This document shows positions 36,941 to 45,299 of a stretch of DNA of 64,000 nt, in pieces. Location of the stretch: the NCBI RefSeq assembly GCF_000016985.1, contig NC_009633.1, positions 3,453,539 through 3,517,538 on the forward strand, written 5' to 3'. A program made the position numbers and the translations under genes. The notes under the pieces were generated by a model. It did no database searches. It was given only the letters and a program-made list of their open reading frames with translations, and was not told where the DNA came from. Within the stretch, counting starts at the first letter, position 1, and every line of letters begins with the position of its first letter. This DNA comes from Alkaliphilus metalliredigens QYMF (lineage in GTDB: Bacteria > Bacillota > Clostridia > Peptostreptococcales > Natronincolaceae).

Positions 36941-38185
36941 CTATACTCCCTTTGGGTACATGATACTATATATATTATTTACTTTCATGGCATTTTTATT
37001 TGTCTGATTTGAAGAATTTTCTTTTGTCTTCTTATCATTTGCACTTACACTCTTTTCTATGAAATTTGGTGGTAATTCTGCACTTTGAGTGTCTGGTCTT
37101 GGTCTTTCAAACTGATGTACCGGTCCTTTACCTGGATATGTCAATGTACGAGGTAATTGTTGGTACCAACGTCTTCGACTATTATCTCTTTCAGGATTCA
37201 TTGGCAAATATGACTTGTTGGTCTGCTTTATACTGCGTTTCCTTCGATTCCTTCTTGCTTTTATCTTTTCACCGTCTTCCGTCGGTTTTGTTTGTGCTTC
37301 CTCATGGGATATCAATTCATCTTCTTCTATATCCTTTGATTTTTCACCCTCTAATTCTTCCAAAGACACTTTTCCTGTATCAATCTTAATTTTTTCTAAT
37401 TGCGCTTCTGCTTCTTGGTAAAAACCTTTCAATTCATCTAACTCACTTTCACAGCACTCTAATTTAGCAGCAATTTCTTGTAGGTCCTGCTTTTCTTTAC
37501 TCAACCTTTTTTCATCAATAAGACTCTTATTTAGATCATTCAAAAACTCCAAAGTGCCTTCCTGCCCTTCAGTGGGCCACTTATAACCAAGTTCTCTAAT
37601 AATACTTTTTACTAAAACATCTCTAAAGCTACTTAAGAAACTTTCAGTTAGATTAGGCATTGCGATTTCAAAGACTACCGTTGGCGGAACACTACTAAAT
37701 GTATATTTCCAGTATTTACCTGTCTTTAGTTTATCCCATGTATCAGCCACTTTATAGGTAATTCTCGGTTCTACAAATGCAAGTTGTCTAAAAACCTGCT
37801 TTGTTATGGAAGTGCTGGTTTTCTGACTTTCAAATGGCAGGTATGCAATTAACTCTGCTTGCTTTACACCAAAGGAAAAATCAATAATGATCTGAGCGTC
37901 ACAATATCCCAAAGAAATTTTATCTGCAAACTTTTCATCACATATTACTGCAGCCCCTTCATTAATCAGATCATTTCCCATAGATTCAATCGATTCTTTT
38001 ATTTCATCTTGCTCTGTCAACATTTTCAGTATTAATGCTTTATCCAATAAAGATGGGAATATGACAATATTTTCACTTTCTGAAACATATTTAATACCCT
38101 TGTAATTAAAGTGATCAATTACAAAATCTGTATTCCTGTCATCAAACTCTAAAACTTTTTTTTGATTCCATATTATATTTCCCAT
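36941..38185 (-). CDS. Protein of unknown function, coiled coil and basic tail
   Basis: I do not recognise this 414-residue protein. Residues 1-215 look globular, with mixed alpha/beta content and several aromatic-rich strands. A coiled coil follows at about 220-275 (SKEKQDLQEIAAKLECCESELDELKGF in part). The last 130 residues are low in complexity and charged, with a basic patch KARRNRRKRS. There is no signal peptide or membrane segment. A SigK-like promoter precedes it and the spore-type ATP-grasp genes begin next door, so a spore coat or coat-assembly protein is a reasonable guess. Base use resembles its neighbours. Confidence 0.6.
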   Translation of the reverse strand: MGNIIWNQKKVLEFDDRNTDFVIDHFNYKGIKYVSESENIVIFPSLLDKALILKMLTEQDEIKESIESMGNDLINEGAAVICDEKFADKISLGYCDAQIIIDFSFGVKQAELIAYLPFESQKTSTSITKQVFRQLAFVEPRITYKVADTWDKLKTGKYWKYTFSSVPPTVVFEIAMPNLTESFLSSFRDVLVKSIIRELGYKWPTEGQEGTLEFLNDLNKSLIDEKRLSKEKQDLQEIAAKLECCESELDELKGFYQEAEAQLEKIKIDTGKVSLEELEGEKSKDIEEDELISHEEAQTKPTEDGEKIKARRNRRKRSIKQTNKSYLPMNPERDNSRRRWYQQLPRTLTYPGKGPVHQFERPRPDTQSAELPPNFIEKSVSANDKKTKENSSNQTNKNAMKVNNIYSIMYPKGV

Positions 38186-38219
38186 GACTTCTCCCCTCCT
38201 TCTTTATGGCATGTTACTA

Positions 38220-38247
38220 CATACTATGCCCTTGAGAGAAATTTGTG
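38220..38247 (-). promoter_or_regulatory. SigK-like promoter of the gene at 36941
   Basis: On the minus strand CATAGTATG (38220-38228) is preceded by AC after exactly 16 bases (38245-38246, in ACACA). This fits the mother-cell SigK pattern mACm-N16-CATAnnnTA except for the final G. It is 35 bases before the ATG. Confidence 0.5.
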
Positions 38248-38288
38248 TAGGAGTTTTATATACTTTTTCTAATTATACGATATAACTT

Positions 38289-39497
38289 TTACATGACATT
38301 TGTCATGCACACATTTAAACATTCCTCCTTTTCTAGTATCTCTTCTTTTGAGGACCCGAATATGACACCAGAAACATAACAAGCTGTATCAGGATTAGAG
38401 TTGGATAAAGGATTATTGAACGCTAGAGGTATAAAGTTTAATTCTTCTACAGCCTGCTGGCAAACAGCAAAAAAATCATCCCATTTTAAATGTGAATCCC
38501 AGTTCTGGAATAATAAAATCGAAGCATTATAAGCGCTAAAAATACTTTCCTTTAAAAGTAGTGGGGCTGTAGATCCATTTAAACGAAAGTTAAGATCAAT
38601 AACAAATTGACGATTATCATTAGAAATAACAATATCAAACCCACCTATCCCGATAAATCCCAGAGAGCAAGCGTATTCCATAATAGCAAGACCTACTTTC
38701 ATCAATTTTTCAGGTGGTTCGTGATCTCTTTCAAACCAATTACCTATATAAATACCGTCGGCCGTAGCTATTTGCTCAGATGTACCAAGATAGATGATGT
38801 CTCCCTTTATTGTTTTTGCGAACTGAATATTATAACTTTGTTCTATTTCAATATACTCCTCTACCACTACTGTACTACAAGTATTGAAGTAATTGTATGC
38901 ATAAGAAACATCCTTTTTACTTTTACAGATGACAACATCGTATCCTCCACCATTTGGCTCATCAGATGCAACTTTGATTACTACAGGCAATTTTTTAAGT
39001 TGATCGACTGTCTTACTTATCTCATTAGGGTGTATTACCACTCTCCTAGGAGTATGTCCTATAGGCACCAATTTTTCTAAATTGGCTTTGTTATTTAAGA
39101 ATCCGATAAGCTGTGGATCGATCCAGTATCCGCCTCGATTAATCTCAGAGCTGGGGTGAGGATGATTCACTACCATTTGCTTTTTTTGACCGTTAAATAA
39201 ATCTAGGGTATCTTGATAACTCCTCTCTGAATGGTATATGTGTCGAAAAGGTGCGACCTCAAGATTTACTCTCTTTAGCAAAGATATTATTTCTTGGGAA
39301 ACAACAGAGTCACTACAAATTACAGGCATATCACCAGCTACGGTAAGTGGTGCCCCCGTGAGGAAATCTAGTTTTTCTCTGTTTTTAGGCAACCATCCAT
39401 AATTTGAAAAAGAAGCCCTAGGATTTAATATAAGATCCTTACCAAAAATATCAGATAGTGAAACAATAGGTAGTAAAACAGTATTATATGGATTCAT
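38289..39497 (-). CDS. ATP-grasp ligase-like protein
   Basis: This 402-residue protein has an ATP-grasp fold. The lysine-bearing strand is PVVIKVASDEPNGGGYDVV (about residues 175-193), the adenine-contact segment VVVEEYIEIEQS, and the metal-binding end GFDIVISNDNRQFVIDLNFRLNGS with acidic residues and Asn. The first 140 residues resemble the pre-ATP domain of carboxylate-amine ligases. It is not of the YheC/YheD type and looks closer to amino-acid or peptide ligases. The ATG at 39497 follows AAAGGGG; an upstream extension overlaps the divergent promoter. The product is unknown; the neighbours suggest spore-related peptide bond formation. Confidence 0.72.
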   Translation of the reverse strand: MNPYNTVLLPIVSLSDIFGKDLILNPRASFSNYGWLPKNREKLDFLTGAPLTVAGDMPVICSDSVVSQEIISLLKRVNLEVAPFRHIYHSERSYQDTLDLFNGQKKQMVVNHPHPSSEINRGGYWIDPQLIGFLNNKANLEKLVPIGHTPRRVVIHPNEISKTVDQLKKLPVVIKVASDEPNGGGYDVVICKSKKDVSYAYNYFNTCSTVVVEEYIEIEQSYNIQFAKTIKGDIIYLGTSEQIATADGIYIGNWFERDHEPPEKLMKVGLAIMEYACSLGFIGIGGFDIVISNDNRQFVIDLNFRLNGSTAPLLLKESIFSAYNASILLFQNWDSHLKWDDFFAVCQQAVEELNFIPLAFNNPLSNSNPDTACYVSGVIFGSSKEEILEKEECLNVCMTNVM

Positions 39498-39539
39498 AAG
39501 GTATCCCCTTTCATGTAAGTCTTTCTTCAATAGTAGTGT

Positions 39540-39572
39540 ATTCACACCTATGAAAAAAGGTTGCATAGAATA
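39540..39572. promoter_or_regulatory. Divergent SigK-like promoters
   Basis: Plus strand: AC (39546-39547, in CACC), 16 bases, then CATAGAATA (39564-39572), an exact match to mACm-N16-CATAnnnTA, 32 bases before the YheC/D start. Minus strand: ACC, 17 bases and AATACACTA face the ATP-grasp gene; this second one is weaker. Confidence 0.5.
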
Positions 39573-39603
39573 TATAAAAAAGAAAACTTTAGGAGTGAAC
39601 AAG

Positions 39604-40932
39604 ATGAAAATTTTATGGGTAAATTCACTAGCACAAAATCAAATAGCATTAAATTTATCCCTCTATAAGAAATTACATCAGCCTAATAGTATGAATGTCC
39701 ATTTTGGAATGTTCAAAACAAAAGTAAATACTGTCATCCATGATGATCTTTTAGAAGGAACCATAGGTCTACCAATAAATTTGGGAGATAAATATACAAT
39801 TCCTACAAACATCCCCTATGAAATTTATTATAAAGGGGGAGACATTCATATTGGACCTGTTATCGGTCATATTGTTACTAAGTATTTTGAGAACTTAAAC
39901 GATAAAACTTTATCATCTTATTTATCTAGATTGACAGAGTACCAATCAATAAAAGGCTTAGTTTTTATTTGTACTAAAGATTCTATCTATCCAGACCAAA
40001 ATTTAATAAAGGGTTATTACTACAATCCTGAAGGGAGAAAAACAGGCAGTACTTGGCAGTTGGGTGAATTCCCACTTCCAAATGCCATCATTAATCGCTC
40101 ATTTATCAGCCAGAAAAAAATCAAAATATTACAAGAAAAAATCGGCGACAGGATTTTTAATACCTATTGGCAAAATTTGAATAAATGGAATATCTGGAAA
40201 AGGCTATCTAAGGACAAAAAACTCATCAAACATTTACCTTATACAGAGAAATATGTGGACATTAAACAGCTTAAAATGTTTTTAAAGAAATATAACGGTG
40301 CCTATTTCAAACCATTTTCCAAATGCAGAGGAAGAGGCATTCTGAATGTATCTAAGATAGCAAATGAGAAAAAAATCTTAGTAATTGATGAAAGAAAAAA
40401 CAGATATTACTTTGAAGATTATAAAAACTTAGATGATTTTCTAAATACGAAGTTATCAAAACCATCAATTATACAACAAGCAGTACCATTTCGTGTAGAA
40501 AAAAAGATGGTTGATTTTAGGGTTATTCTACAAAGAGATAAGGATAAAGAATGGTCCTTCAAAGGCTCATTTGCTAAGATTTCTCAGCCAGGTAGTGTGA
40601 TCACAAACCGTCGAAGTAGAGAAAAACTGATAGATGGAAGAGAGGCACTCATTTCTATTTATAATATGAGTGAAGAACAAGCAGTTAAAGTAGAAAAAAA
40701 AATGATTATTTTAACAATAAGAGCTATTGATATTTATGAAAAAAAAGGAATGCATATTGGAGATGTGGCAGCAGATATTATTTTAGACTCTAGTCTACAT
40801 TTATGGTTATTAGAGCTCCAATTAAATCATGGAATATCTAAAAACCTTCCACCTGAAGTCTATACAGAGATCAAAGTCACGCCACTTAGATACGCTAAAG
40901 CCTTATCGGGCTTTATTCAATTGTCACGATGA
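39604..40932 (+). CDS. YheC/YheD-family ATP-grasp protein, subtype A
   Basis: This 442-residue protein is one of five related proteins in the window. The N-terminal half carries a beta-rich domain (NVHFGMFKTKV...EGTIGLPINLGDKYTIP). The C-terminal half is an ATP-grasp domain with YFKPFSKCRGRGILNV, IIQQAVPFRVEKKMVDFRV and HIGDVAADIILDSSLHLWLLELQLN. Bacillus YheC and YheD are endospore coat-associated. The start at 39604 (MKILWVNS) follows AGGAG by eight bases and lies after a SigK-like promoter. The metal-binding end reads LELQLNHG, not the usual E-x-N, so catalysis may be altered. The next gene follows after 59 bases. Confidence 0.85.
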   Translation: MKILWVNSLAQNQIALNLSLYKKLHQPNSMNVHFGMFKTKVNTVIHDDLLEGTIGLPINLGDKYTIPTNIPYEIYYKGGDIHIGPVIGHIVTKYFENLNDKTLSSYLSRLTEYQSIKGLVFICTKDSIYPDQNLIKGYYYNPEGRKTGSTWQLGEFPLPNAIINRSFISQKKIKILQEKIGDRIFNTYWQNLNKWNIWKRLSKDKKLIKHLPYTEKYVDIKQLKMFLKKYNGAYFKPFSKCRGRGILNVSKIANEKKILVIDERKNRYYFEDYKNLDDFLNTKLSKPSIIQQAVPFRVEKKMVDFRVILQRDKDKEWSFKGSFAKISQPGSVITNRRSREKLIDGREALISIYNMSEEQAVKVEKKMIILTIRAIDIYEKKGMHIGDVAADIILDSSLHLWLLELQLNHGISKNLPPEVYTEIKVTPLRYAKALSGFIQLSR

Positions 40933-40991
40933 CTTAATCATGAAGTCTTGAGAAATGGTAAACTAGAGTCCAAAATAAAGGAGTGTATAGA

Positions 40992-42392
40992 ATGGAAGTA
41001 TCGTGGTTGAATTCACTAGAATCAAATAATATAGCTATTAATAGTAATTTATATGAAGAATTATTGCAACCTCAAAAGATTGTCGTTCATTATGGGATGC
41101 TAGAAGTTAGTTTAGCTGTTCTGATCAATAATGAGCTCTCAGAAGGAACAATAGGTTTACCAATGAACTTTACAGATCAATATACCATTCCGAAAGATAT
41201 ACCCTATGAAACCTACTTCAAAGAGGGTGCACTTTATATTGGCCCTATAATTCTTCATGTATCATTGGGCTCTAAGCAATTTAAAAGAAAATCTTACGCT
41301 TTTAACTTGCCTATGTTTTTAGACTATGCATCTATCAAAGGATTAATTGTTACCTGTACTGAAAAGTCTATAGATGTAGACTCTGGTATAGTTGAAGGTT
41401 ACTATTTAGATCCAAAGGCTAAGAATCTTAAAAATGCATGGAAATATGGCAAATTTCCACTTCCAAATGCGATATTTAATCATTCATTTATGTCTCAAAA
41501 GAAAGTTACTGCTATACAAAATAAAATAGGAAATAGAATTTTTAATACTTATTTACTAAATCTTGATAAATGGAATACATGGAAATTCTTATCCCAAAAT
41601 GATATGTTAAAAAAATATATACCCTATACCGAAAAATATACTAGCACAAAACAACTGAAATCTCTTCTTAATAGATATGGCTCTCTTTACCTCAAACCTT
41701 GTAACGATGGTGGCGGTATGGGGATCATGAAGCTGGATAAAACAAAGACTGGTATCACTTTGATTGATAATAACCGTAAAAAACATTCCTTTAGCAATTA
41801 TCAAGAGTTGTCTCAATTTTTAAAAACTAGAATCGCTTCTATAGCTCAACAATCAGCCCATTTTAAGACAAATAGTCCTCTCTTGTCTCAATTTTTGGGA
41901 AATAAATTAACAACATCTTATATTGTTCAACAATCAGTTCATTTCAAAAAAAATGATCATCATGTGGATTTCAGATTGGTTTTGCAAAAAAATAGTAATT
42001 TGGAATGGCATTTCACAGGTTTAGTTGCACGAATTGCTCATAAGGGAAGTATTATTACGAATAAACGTGGTAGACAAAAGATGATTTCTGGAAGAACAGC
42101 ATTAACATCTATTTATGGCGTTAGTGAAGAAAGAACTCAAAAGATTGAAACAGAAATGACTAATGTCGTTATTAAAACAGTTGAAATGTATGAAAAACTT
42201 GGCTACCATTTAGGAGATGTGGTTGCAGACATAGCCTTAGATTCAAATTTTAATATTTGGCTATTAGAATTGCAATTATATTATAGTATCAATGGATGGC
42301 GTACAAAAGGATTACGTAATTTCTTTGTAAATGTTGCAACAACACCATTTAAATATGCTAAAGCATTAGCTGGGTTTATTGAAAGTCAATGA
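40992..42392 (+). CDS. YheC/YheD-family ATP-grasp protein, subtype A, with internal duplication
   Basis: This 466-residue paralogue of the preceding gene has the same plan: N-terminal domain (VVHYGMLEVSLAVLI, EGTIGLPMNFTDQYTIP), then ATP-grasp elements YLKPCNDGGGMGIMKLD, VDFRLVLQKN and HLGDVVADIALDSNFNIWLLELQL. It is longer because about 25 residues are repeated: LSQFL...QQSAHFKTN is followed at once by LSQFL...QQSVHFKKN. The ATG at 40992 follows AAAGGAG by eight bases; an upstream in-frame GTG is inside that site. It is probably cotranscribed with the gene before it and ends at a compound terminator. Confidence 0.85.
   Translation: MEVSWLNSLESNNIAINSNLYEELLQPQKIVVHYGMLEVSLAVLINNELSEGTIGLPMNFTDQYTIPKDIPYETYFKEGALYIGPIILHVSLGSKQFKRKSYAFNLPMFLDYASIKGLIVTCTEKSIDVDSGIVEGYYLDPKAKNLKNAWKYGKFPLPNAIFNHSFMSQKKVTAIQNKIGNRIFNTYLLNLDKWNTWKFLSQNDMLKKYIPYTEKYTSTKQLKSLLNRYGSLYLKPCNDGGGMGIMKLDKTKTGITLIDNNRKKHSFSNYQELSQFLKTRIASIAQQSAHFKTNSPLLSQFLGNKLTTSYIVQQSVHFKKNDHHVDFRLVLQKNSNLEWHFTGLVARIAHKGSIITNKRGRQKMISGRTALTSIYGVSEERTQKIETEMTNVVIKTVEMYEKLGYHLGDVVADIALDSNFNIWLLELQLYYSINGWRTKGLRNFFVNVATTPFKYAKALAGFIESQ
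41808..41963 (+). repeat. In-frame tandem duplication inside the ATP-grasp gene
   Basis: TTGTCTCAATTTTT occurs at 41808 and again at 41883, and TCAACAATCAG at 41846 and 41927. The shift between copies is 75 then 81 bases, so the copies have diverged by a 6-base indel and kept the frame. The paralogues have one copy. Confidence 0.85.
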
Positions 42393-42507
42393 GATGACGG
42401 TACCTCATTTTATAGACGTGGTTATTAATCACAAATAGTCCAAATGAAAATATGCTTGATTATTAGCTAAAGCAGTAATAGCGGATGTTCTTGTAATTAT
42501 CAAGGCA

Positions 42508-42552
42508 AACCCCTCTTTTAGTTAATCTCACCCAGATTGCTTTGGAGGGGTT
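42508..42552. terminator. Bidirectional compound terminator
   Basis: AACCCCTC (42508-42515) pairs with GAGGGGTT (42545-42552); a smaller hairpin, AATCT-CACCC-AGATT, sits in the loop. It separates the convergent YheC/YheD-type genes. No coding frame is supported in 42393-42603. Confidence 0.6.
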
Positions 42553-42603
42553 GTTCATTTCCCCTTTCTTTTTATCGTCTCAATGCCCCTATATAACTTA
42601 TTC

Positions 42604-43926
42604 TTACTTCTCAAATCCTGCTAATGCCTTAGCATATTTGAAGGGAACAGATATCACTTTTTCAAAAAAATCACGTAAACCTTCAATGGTTCTTGCATTT
42701 ACTCCGTAATTCAATTGCAGTTCTAGCAACCAGACCTTAAGGTTGGAATCTACAGCTATATCTGCCGCCACATCCCCGAGATGATACCCTTTCCTTTCGT
42801 ACATTTTAACTGTCTCTATAACAACTTGAGTCATATCCACTTCAATTTTTTTTGCCCTTTCCTCACTCACTTTAAAAATACTTGTTAATGCTTTTCTTCC
42901 AAGAATAGATTTTTCTCTTCCTTTTTTATTTGTAATGATACTTCCTTCCTGGGCGATTCTTGCTATTAAGCCAGTGAGAGACCACTCTTTTTTGCTATTT
43001 TTTTGTAAAATTAATCTAAAATCTACATGACGATCATTTTTTTTGAAATAAACTGCTTGCTGAATAATGTAGGGTATGGCCAACTTATTATTCAAGAATA
43101 AAGCAAGACTCTGATTATCATTAAAATAGTATTTTTTCTTTTTATAATCAACCAAAGATATTCCTGTGTTATCTTTATCCAATTTCATAAGACCTATCCC
43201 CCGTGCTCTTTTCGCTGGTTTAAGATAAATAGAACTGTATTTTTCTAGTAAATAATTCAATTGCTTAAACCCTAAAAATTTCTCCGTGTATGGTAAATGA
43301 TCTTTTAACATTGGATTATTAGATAAAAACTCCCAGGTTTCCCACTTATCAAGATTTAACCAATAGGAATTAAAAACTTTGTCCCCCATTTTCTTACGCA
43401 AAGCAGAAATTTTTTCTTGACTCATTAAAGAATGGTTCAATATAGCATTTGGAAGTGGAAATTCTCCATATTTCCATTCAAGTTCCGAATCGGTAGCCCT
43501 TGGATCAAAGTAGTATCCTTTTATCATACCTGAGTCCACATCAATAGAGCCTTTTGTGCAAATAATAATCAATCCTTTGATAGAATTATAGTCTAAAAAG
43601 GAGGGTAAACTTCTAATGTATTTTTGTTTTTTCAACTGTTTGAAGCCCCCCCTTGAAACAAATGCGATCACGGGGCCAAGATAAATCTCTCCAGCTTTAC
43701 AATAAACATCATAAGGAATATTTGTAGGAATTGTATACTTATTAGAAAAATTCTTTGGCAAACCGATTGTATCATCAGATAGGTTATTTTTGATGATAAC
43801 TTTGAATTTCATTATCAACATACCAAAGTGTAGGATAATTATCTTGGGTTGTTTTAACTTTTTAAATAAACTTATATTTAATGCCATTTCATTTGGTTTT
43901 AGTGATTTTAGCCAAAGAAGTTTCAT
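42604..43926 (-). CDS. YheC/YheD-family ATP-grasp protein, subtype A
   Basis: This 440-residue third member of subtype A has N-terminal IILHFGMLIMKFKVII and DTIGLPKNFSNKYTIP, then ATP-grasp segments YLKPAKRARGIGLMKLD, VDFRLILQKNSKKEW and HLGDVAADIAVDSNLKVWLLELQLN. It is most like the gene at 39604: the 45 bases before both start codons are nearly identical, including the promoter and ribosome site. The ATG at 43926 follows AGGAGTGAACAAA. It diverges from the MurF-like gene. Confidence 0.85.
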   Translation of the reverse strand: MKLLWLKSLKPNEMALNISLFKKLKQPKIIILHFGMLIMKFKVIIKNNLSDDTIGLPKNFSNKYTIPTNIPYDVYCKAGEIYLGPVIAFVSRGGFKQLKKQKYIRSLPSFLDYNSIKGLIIICTKGSIDVDSGMIKGYYFDPRATDSELEWKYGEFPLPNAILNHSLMSQEKISALRKKMGDKVFNSYWLNLDKWETWEFLSNNPMLKDHLPYTEKFLGFKQLNYLLEKYSSIYLKPAKRARGIGLMKLDKDNTGISLVDYKKKKYYFNDNQSLALFLNNKLAIPYIIQQAVYFKKNDRHVDFRLILQKNSKKEWSLTGLIARIAQEGSIITNKKGREKSILGRKALTSIFKVSEERAKKIEVDMTQVVIETVKMYERKGYHLGDVAADIAVDSNLKVWLLELQLNYGVNARTIEGLRDFFEKVISVPFKYAKALAGFEK

Positions 43927-43957
43927 TTTGTTCACTCCTAAAGTTTTTTTATTTATA

Positions 43958-43984
43958 CATTCTATGCAGTCCTTTTCAAATGTT
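43958..43984 (-). promoter_or_regulatory. SigK-like promoter of the YheC/YheD gene at 42604
   Basis: On the minus strand CATAGAATG (43958-43966) follows AC by 15 bases (in AACA). The -10 to start region copies that of the gene at 39604 almost base for base. Confidence 0.45.
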
Positions 43985-44063
43985 TCCATAGGTTCCTATT
44001 GGTAGGGATCAGATGACATTATGAAAATAAAACAATAAACTTGTTTATTTTAAAAAAAGTTTC

Positions 44064-44090
44064 ACATCATTGCTCATTTCTCATAAATTA
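44064..44090 (+). promoter_or_regulatory. SigK-like promoter of the MurF-like gene
   Basis: AC (44064-44065, in CACA), 16 bases, then CATAAATTA (44082-44090) match mACm-N16-CATAnnnTA exactly. The expected transcript start near 44097 rules out translation from in-frame codons further upstream and supports the ATG at 44146. Confidence 0.55.
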
Positions 44091-44145
44091 TACTGACTAC
44101 GTATCCTCATTTAATAAAGAGCAAAATCAAAGGGGGTTAATTTAC

Positions 44146-45252
44146 ATGAGCCAAGTCATACCTACAGTTCCCACTATTGCAATTACAGGTAGCGCTGGTA
44201 AAACCACTACTAAAGAGATGCTTGCCTCAATATTACAAACGAAGTGGAAGATCTTTAAATCAAAAGAAAATAAAAATTTTCAGAAAAACACTCAAAAGCA
44301 TGCTCGTATGATCAAGCCATGGCATCAAGGAGTCGTCTTAGAGTTTGGAATGGGCGAAGCAAATACAGGTAAAATGCATTGCAGCCATATCCAACCCAAT
44401 ATTGCTGTGATTACAAATGTAGGCTCTGCTCATTACGGTGTATTTGGAAACAGTATCAAACTAACTGCTAAAGCAAAGTCAGAGCTTATCAAGTATATGA
44501 AGCCCGAGGGAATTTTATATATTAATAACGATGATAATAATTCAAAACTATTACAGATAAAAGGTTTTAAAGGTGAGATCTTTACAGTTAGCATTAAAAA
44601 TAAATCAGACTATCAAGCTGTTAATATAAAATATGTAGACCAAGGCATGACATTTCAGGTTAAATTAGATGATCAGCTGGAGGATTTCTTTATTCCTACT
44701 TTTGGCTACCATAATGTAATTAATGCATTATTTGCTATCGGCGTTTCTCATCATCAAAAATTTTCCCCTTCAGAGATAAAGGTAGGTTTAAAGAATTACG
44801 AGGTACCAGTCCGTAGATTAAACCATTACGAGCTTCCTAATGGGTTAGTTATCCTTGATGATAGTTATAGTGCTAATCCAGAAGCAACTAAAGCTGCTAT
44901 AGATGTACTGGTTGAGTTAGGGAAAATCAAAAAAAAGTTAGTTATATTAGGGAGCATGTTGGAGTTAGGAGAATATTCAATTGAGGGTCATAAAGAAGTT
45001 GGCAAATACCTAGCTCAGAACAAGGTAGATAAAATAGTGATCATTGGCAAAGAAGCCCGATGGATTGGAAAAGGTGCAGTCGAAGCTGGATACCCCCCTT
45101 CCAGAATTTTACTATTTACTAAAAGTCGCAATAAAATGCATTTATATCTGCAAAAGCTGATTAAACCGAATATGGCTATTCTTGTTAAAGGATCTAAGCT
45201 TATGCAAATGAATAAAACACTGAATTATTTATTAAAAAATTTCTCAAAGTAG
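44146..45252 (+). CDS. MurF-like Mur ligase lacking the N-terminal substrate domain
   Basis: This 368-residue protein holds the central ATPase and C-terminal domains of Mur ligases. The P-loop GSAGKTTTKEML begins at residue 15. NVGSAHYGVFGN and DDSYSANPEATKAAID (about 238-253) are closest to MurF, which adds D-Ala-D-Ala to UDP-MurNAc-tripeptide. The first domain of MurF, which binds the UDP part of the substrate, is missing because the P-loop is almost at the N-terminus. So the acceptor is probably not a UDP-linked muropeptide. AAAGGGGG stands nine bases before the ATG. The ligase is followed after 47 bases by a D,D-carboxypeptidase-like gene, both behind a SigK-like promoter. Confidence 0.82.
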   Translation: MSQVIPTVPTIAITGSAGKTTTKEMLASILQTKWKIFKSKENKNFQKNTQKHARMIKPWHQGVVLEFGMGEANTGKMHCSHIQPNIAVITNVGSAHYGVFGNSIKLTAKAKSELIKYMKPEGILYINNDDNNSKLLQIKGFKGEIFTVSIKNKSDYQAVNIKYVDQGMTFQVKLDDQLEDFFIPTFGYHNVINALFAIGVSHHQKFSPSEIKVGLKNYEVPVRRLNHYELPNGLVILDDSYSANPEATKAAIDVLVELGKIKKKLVILGSMLELGEYSIEGHKEVGKYLAQNKVDKIVIIGKEARWIGKGAVEAGYPPSRILLFTKSRNKMHLYLQKLIKPNMAILVKGSKLMQMNKTLNYLLKNFSK

Positions 45253-45299
45253 TCGTTATGTATATATATCATTTTAAAAAGATATTGAGGAGGGATTCA

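Noticed and set aside
39550-39603. Upstream in-frame extension of the YheC/YheD protein (CIEYIKKKTLGVNK), similar to that before 43926
   Set aside because: The similarity is explained by conserved promoter and ribosome-site DNA; the -10 element lies inside the supposed coding stretch.
44041-44145. N-terminal extension of the MurF-like protein from a TTG at 44041
   Set aside because: No ribosome site is present, and the region contains a SigK-like promoter that would place the transcript start after it; AAAGGGGG precedes the ATG at 44146.
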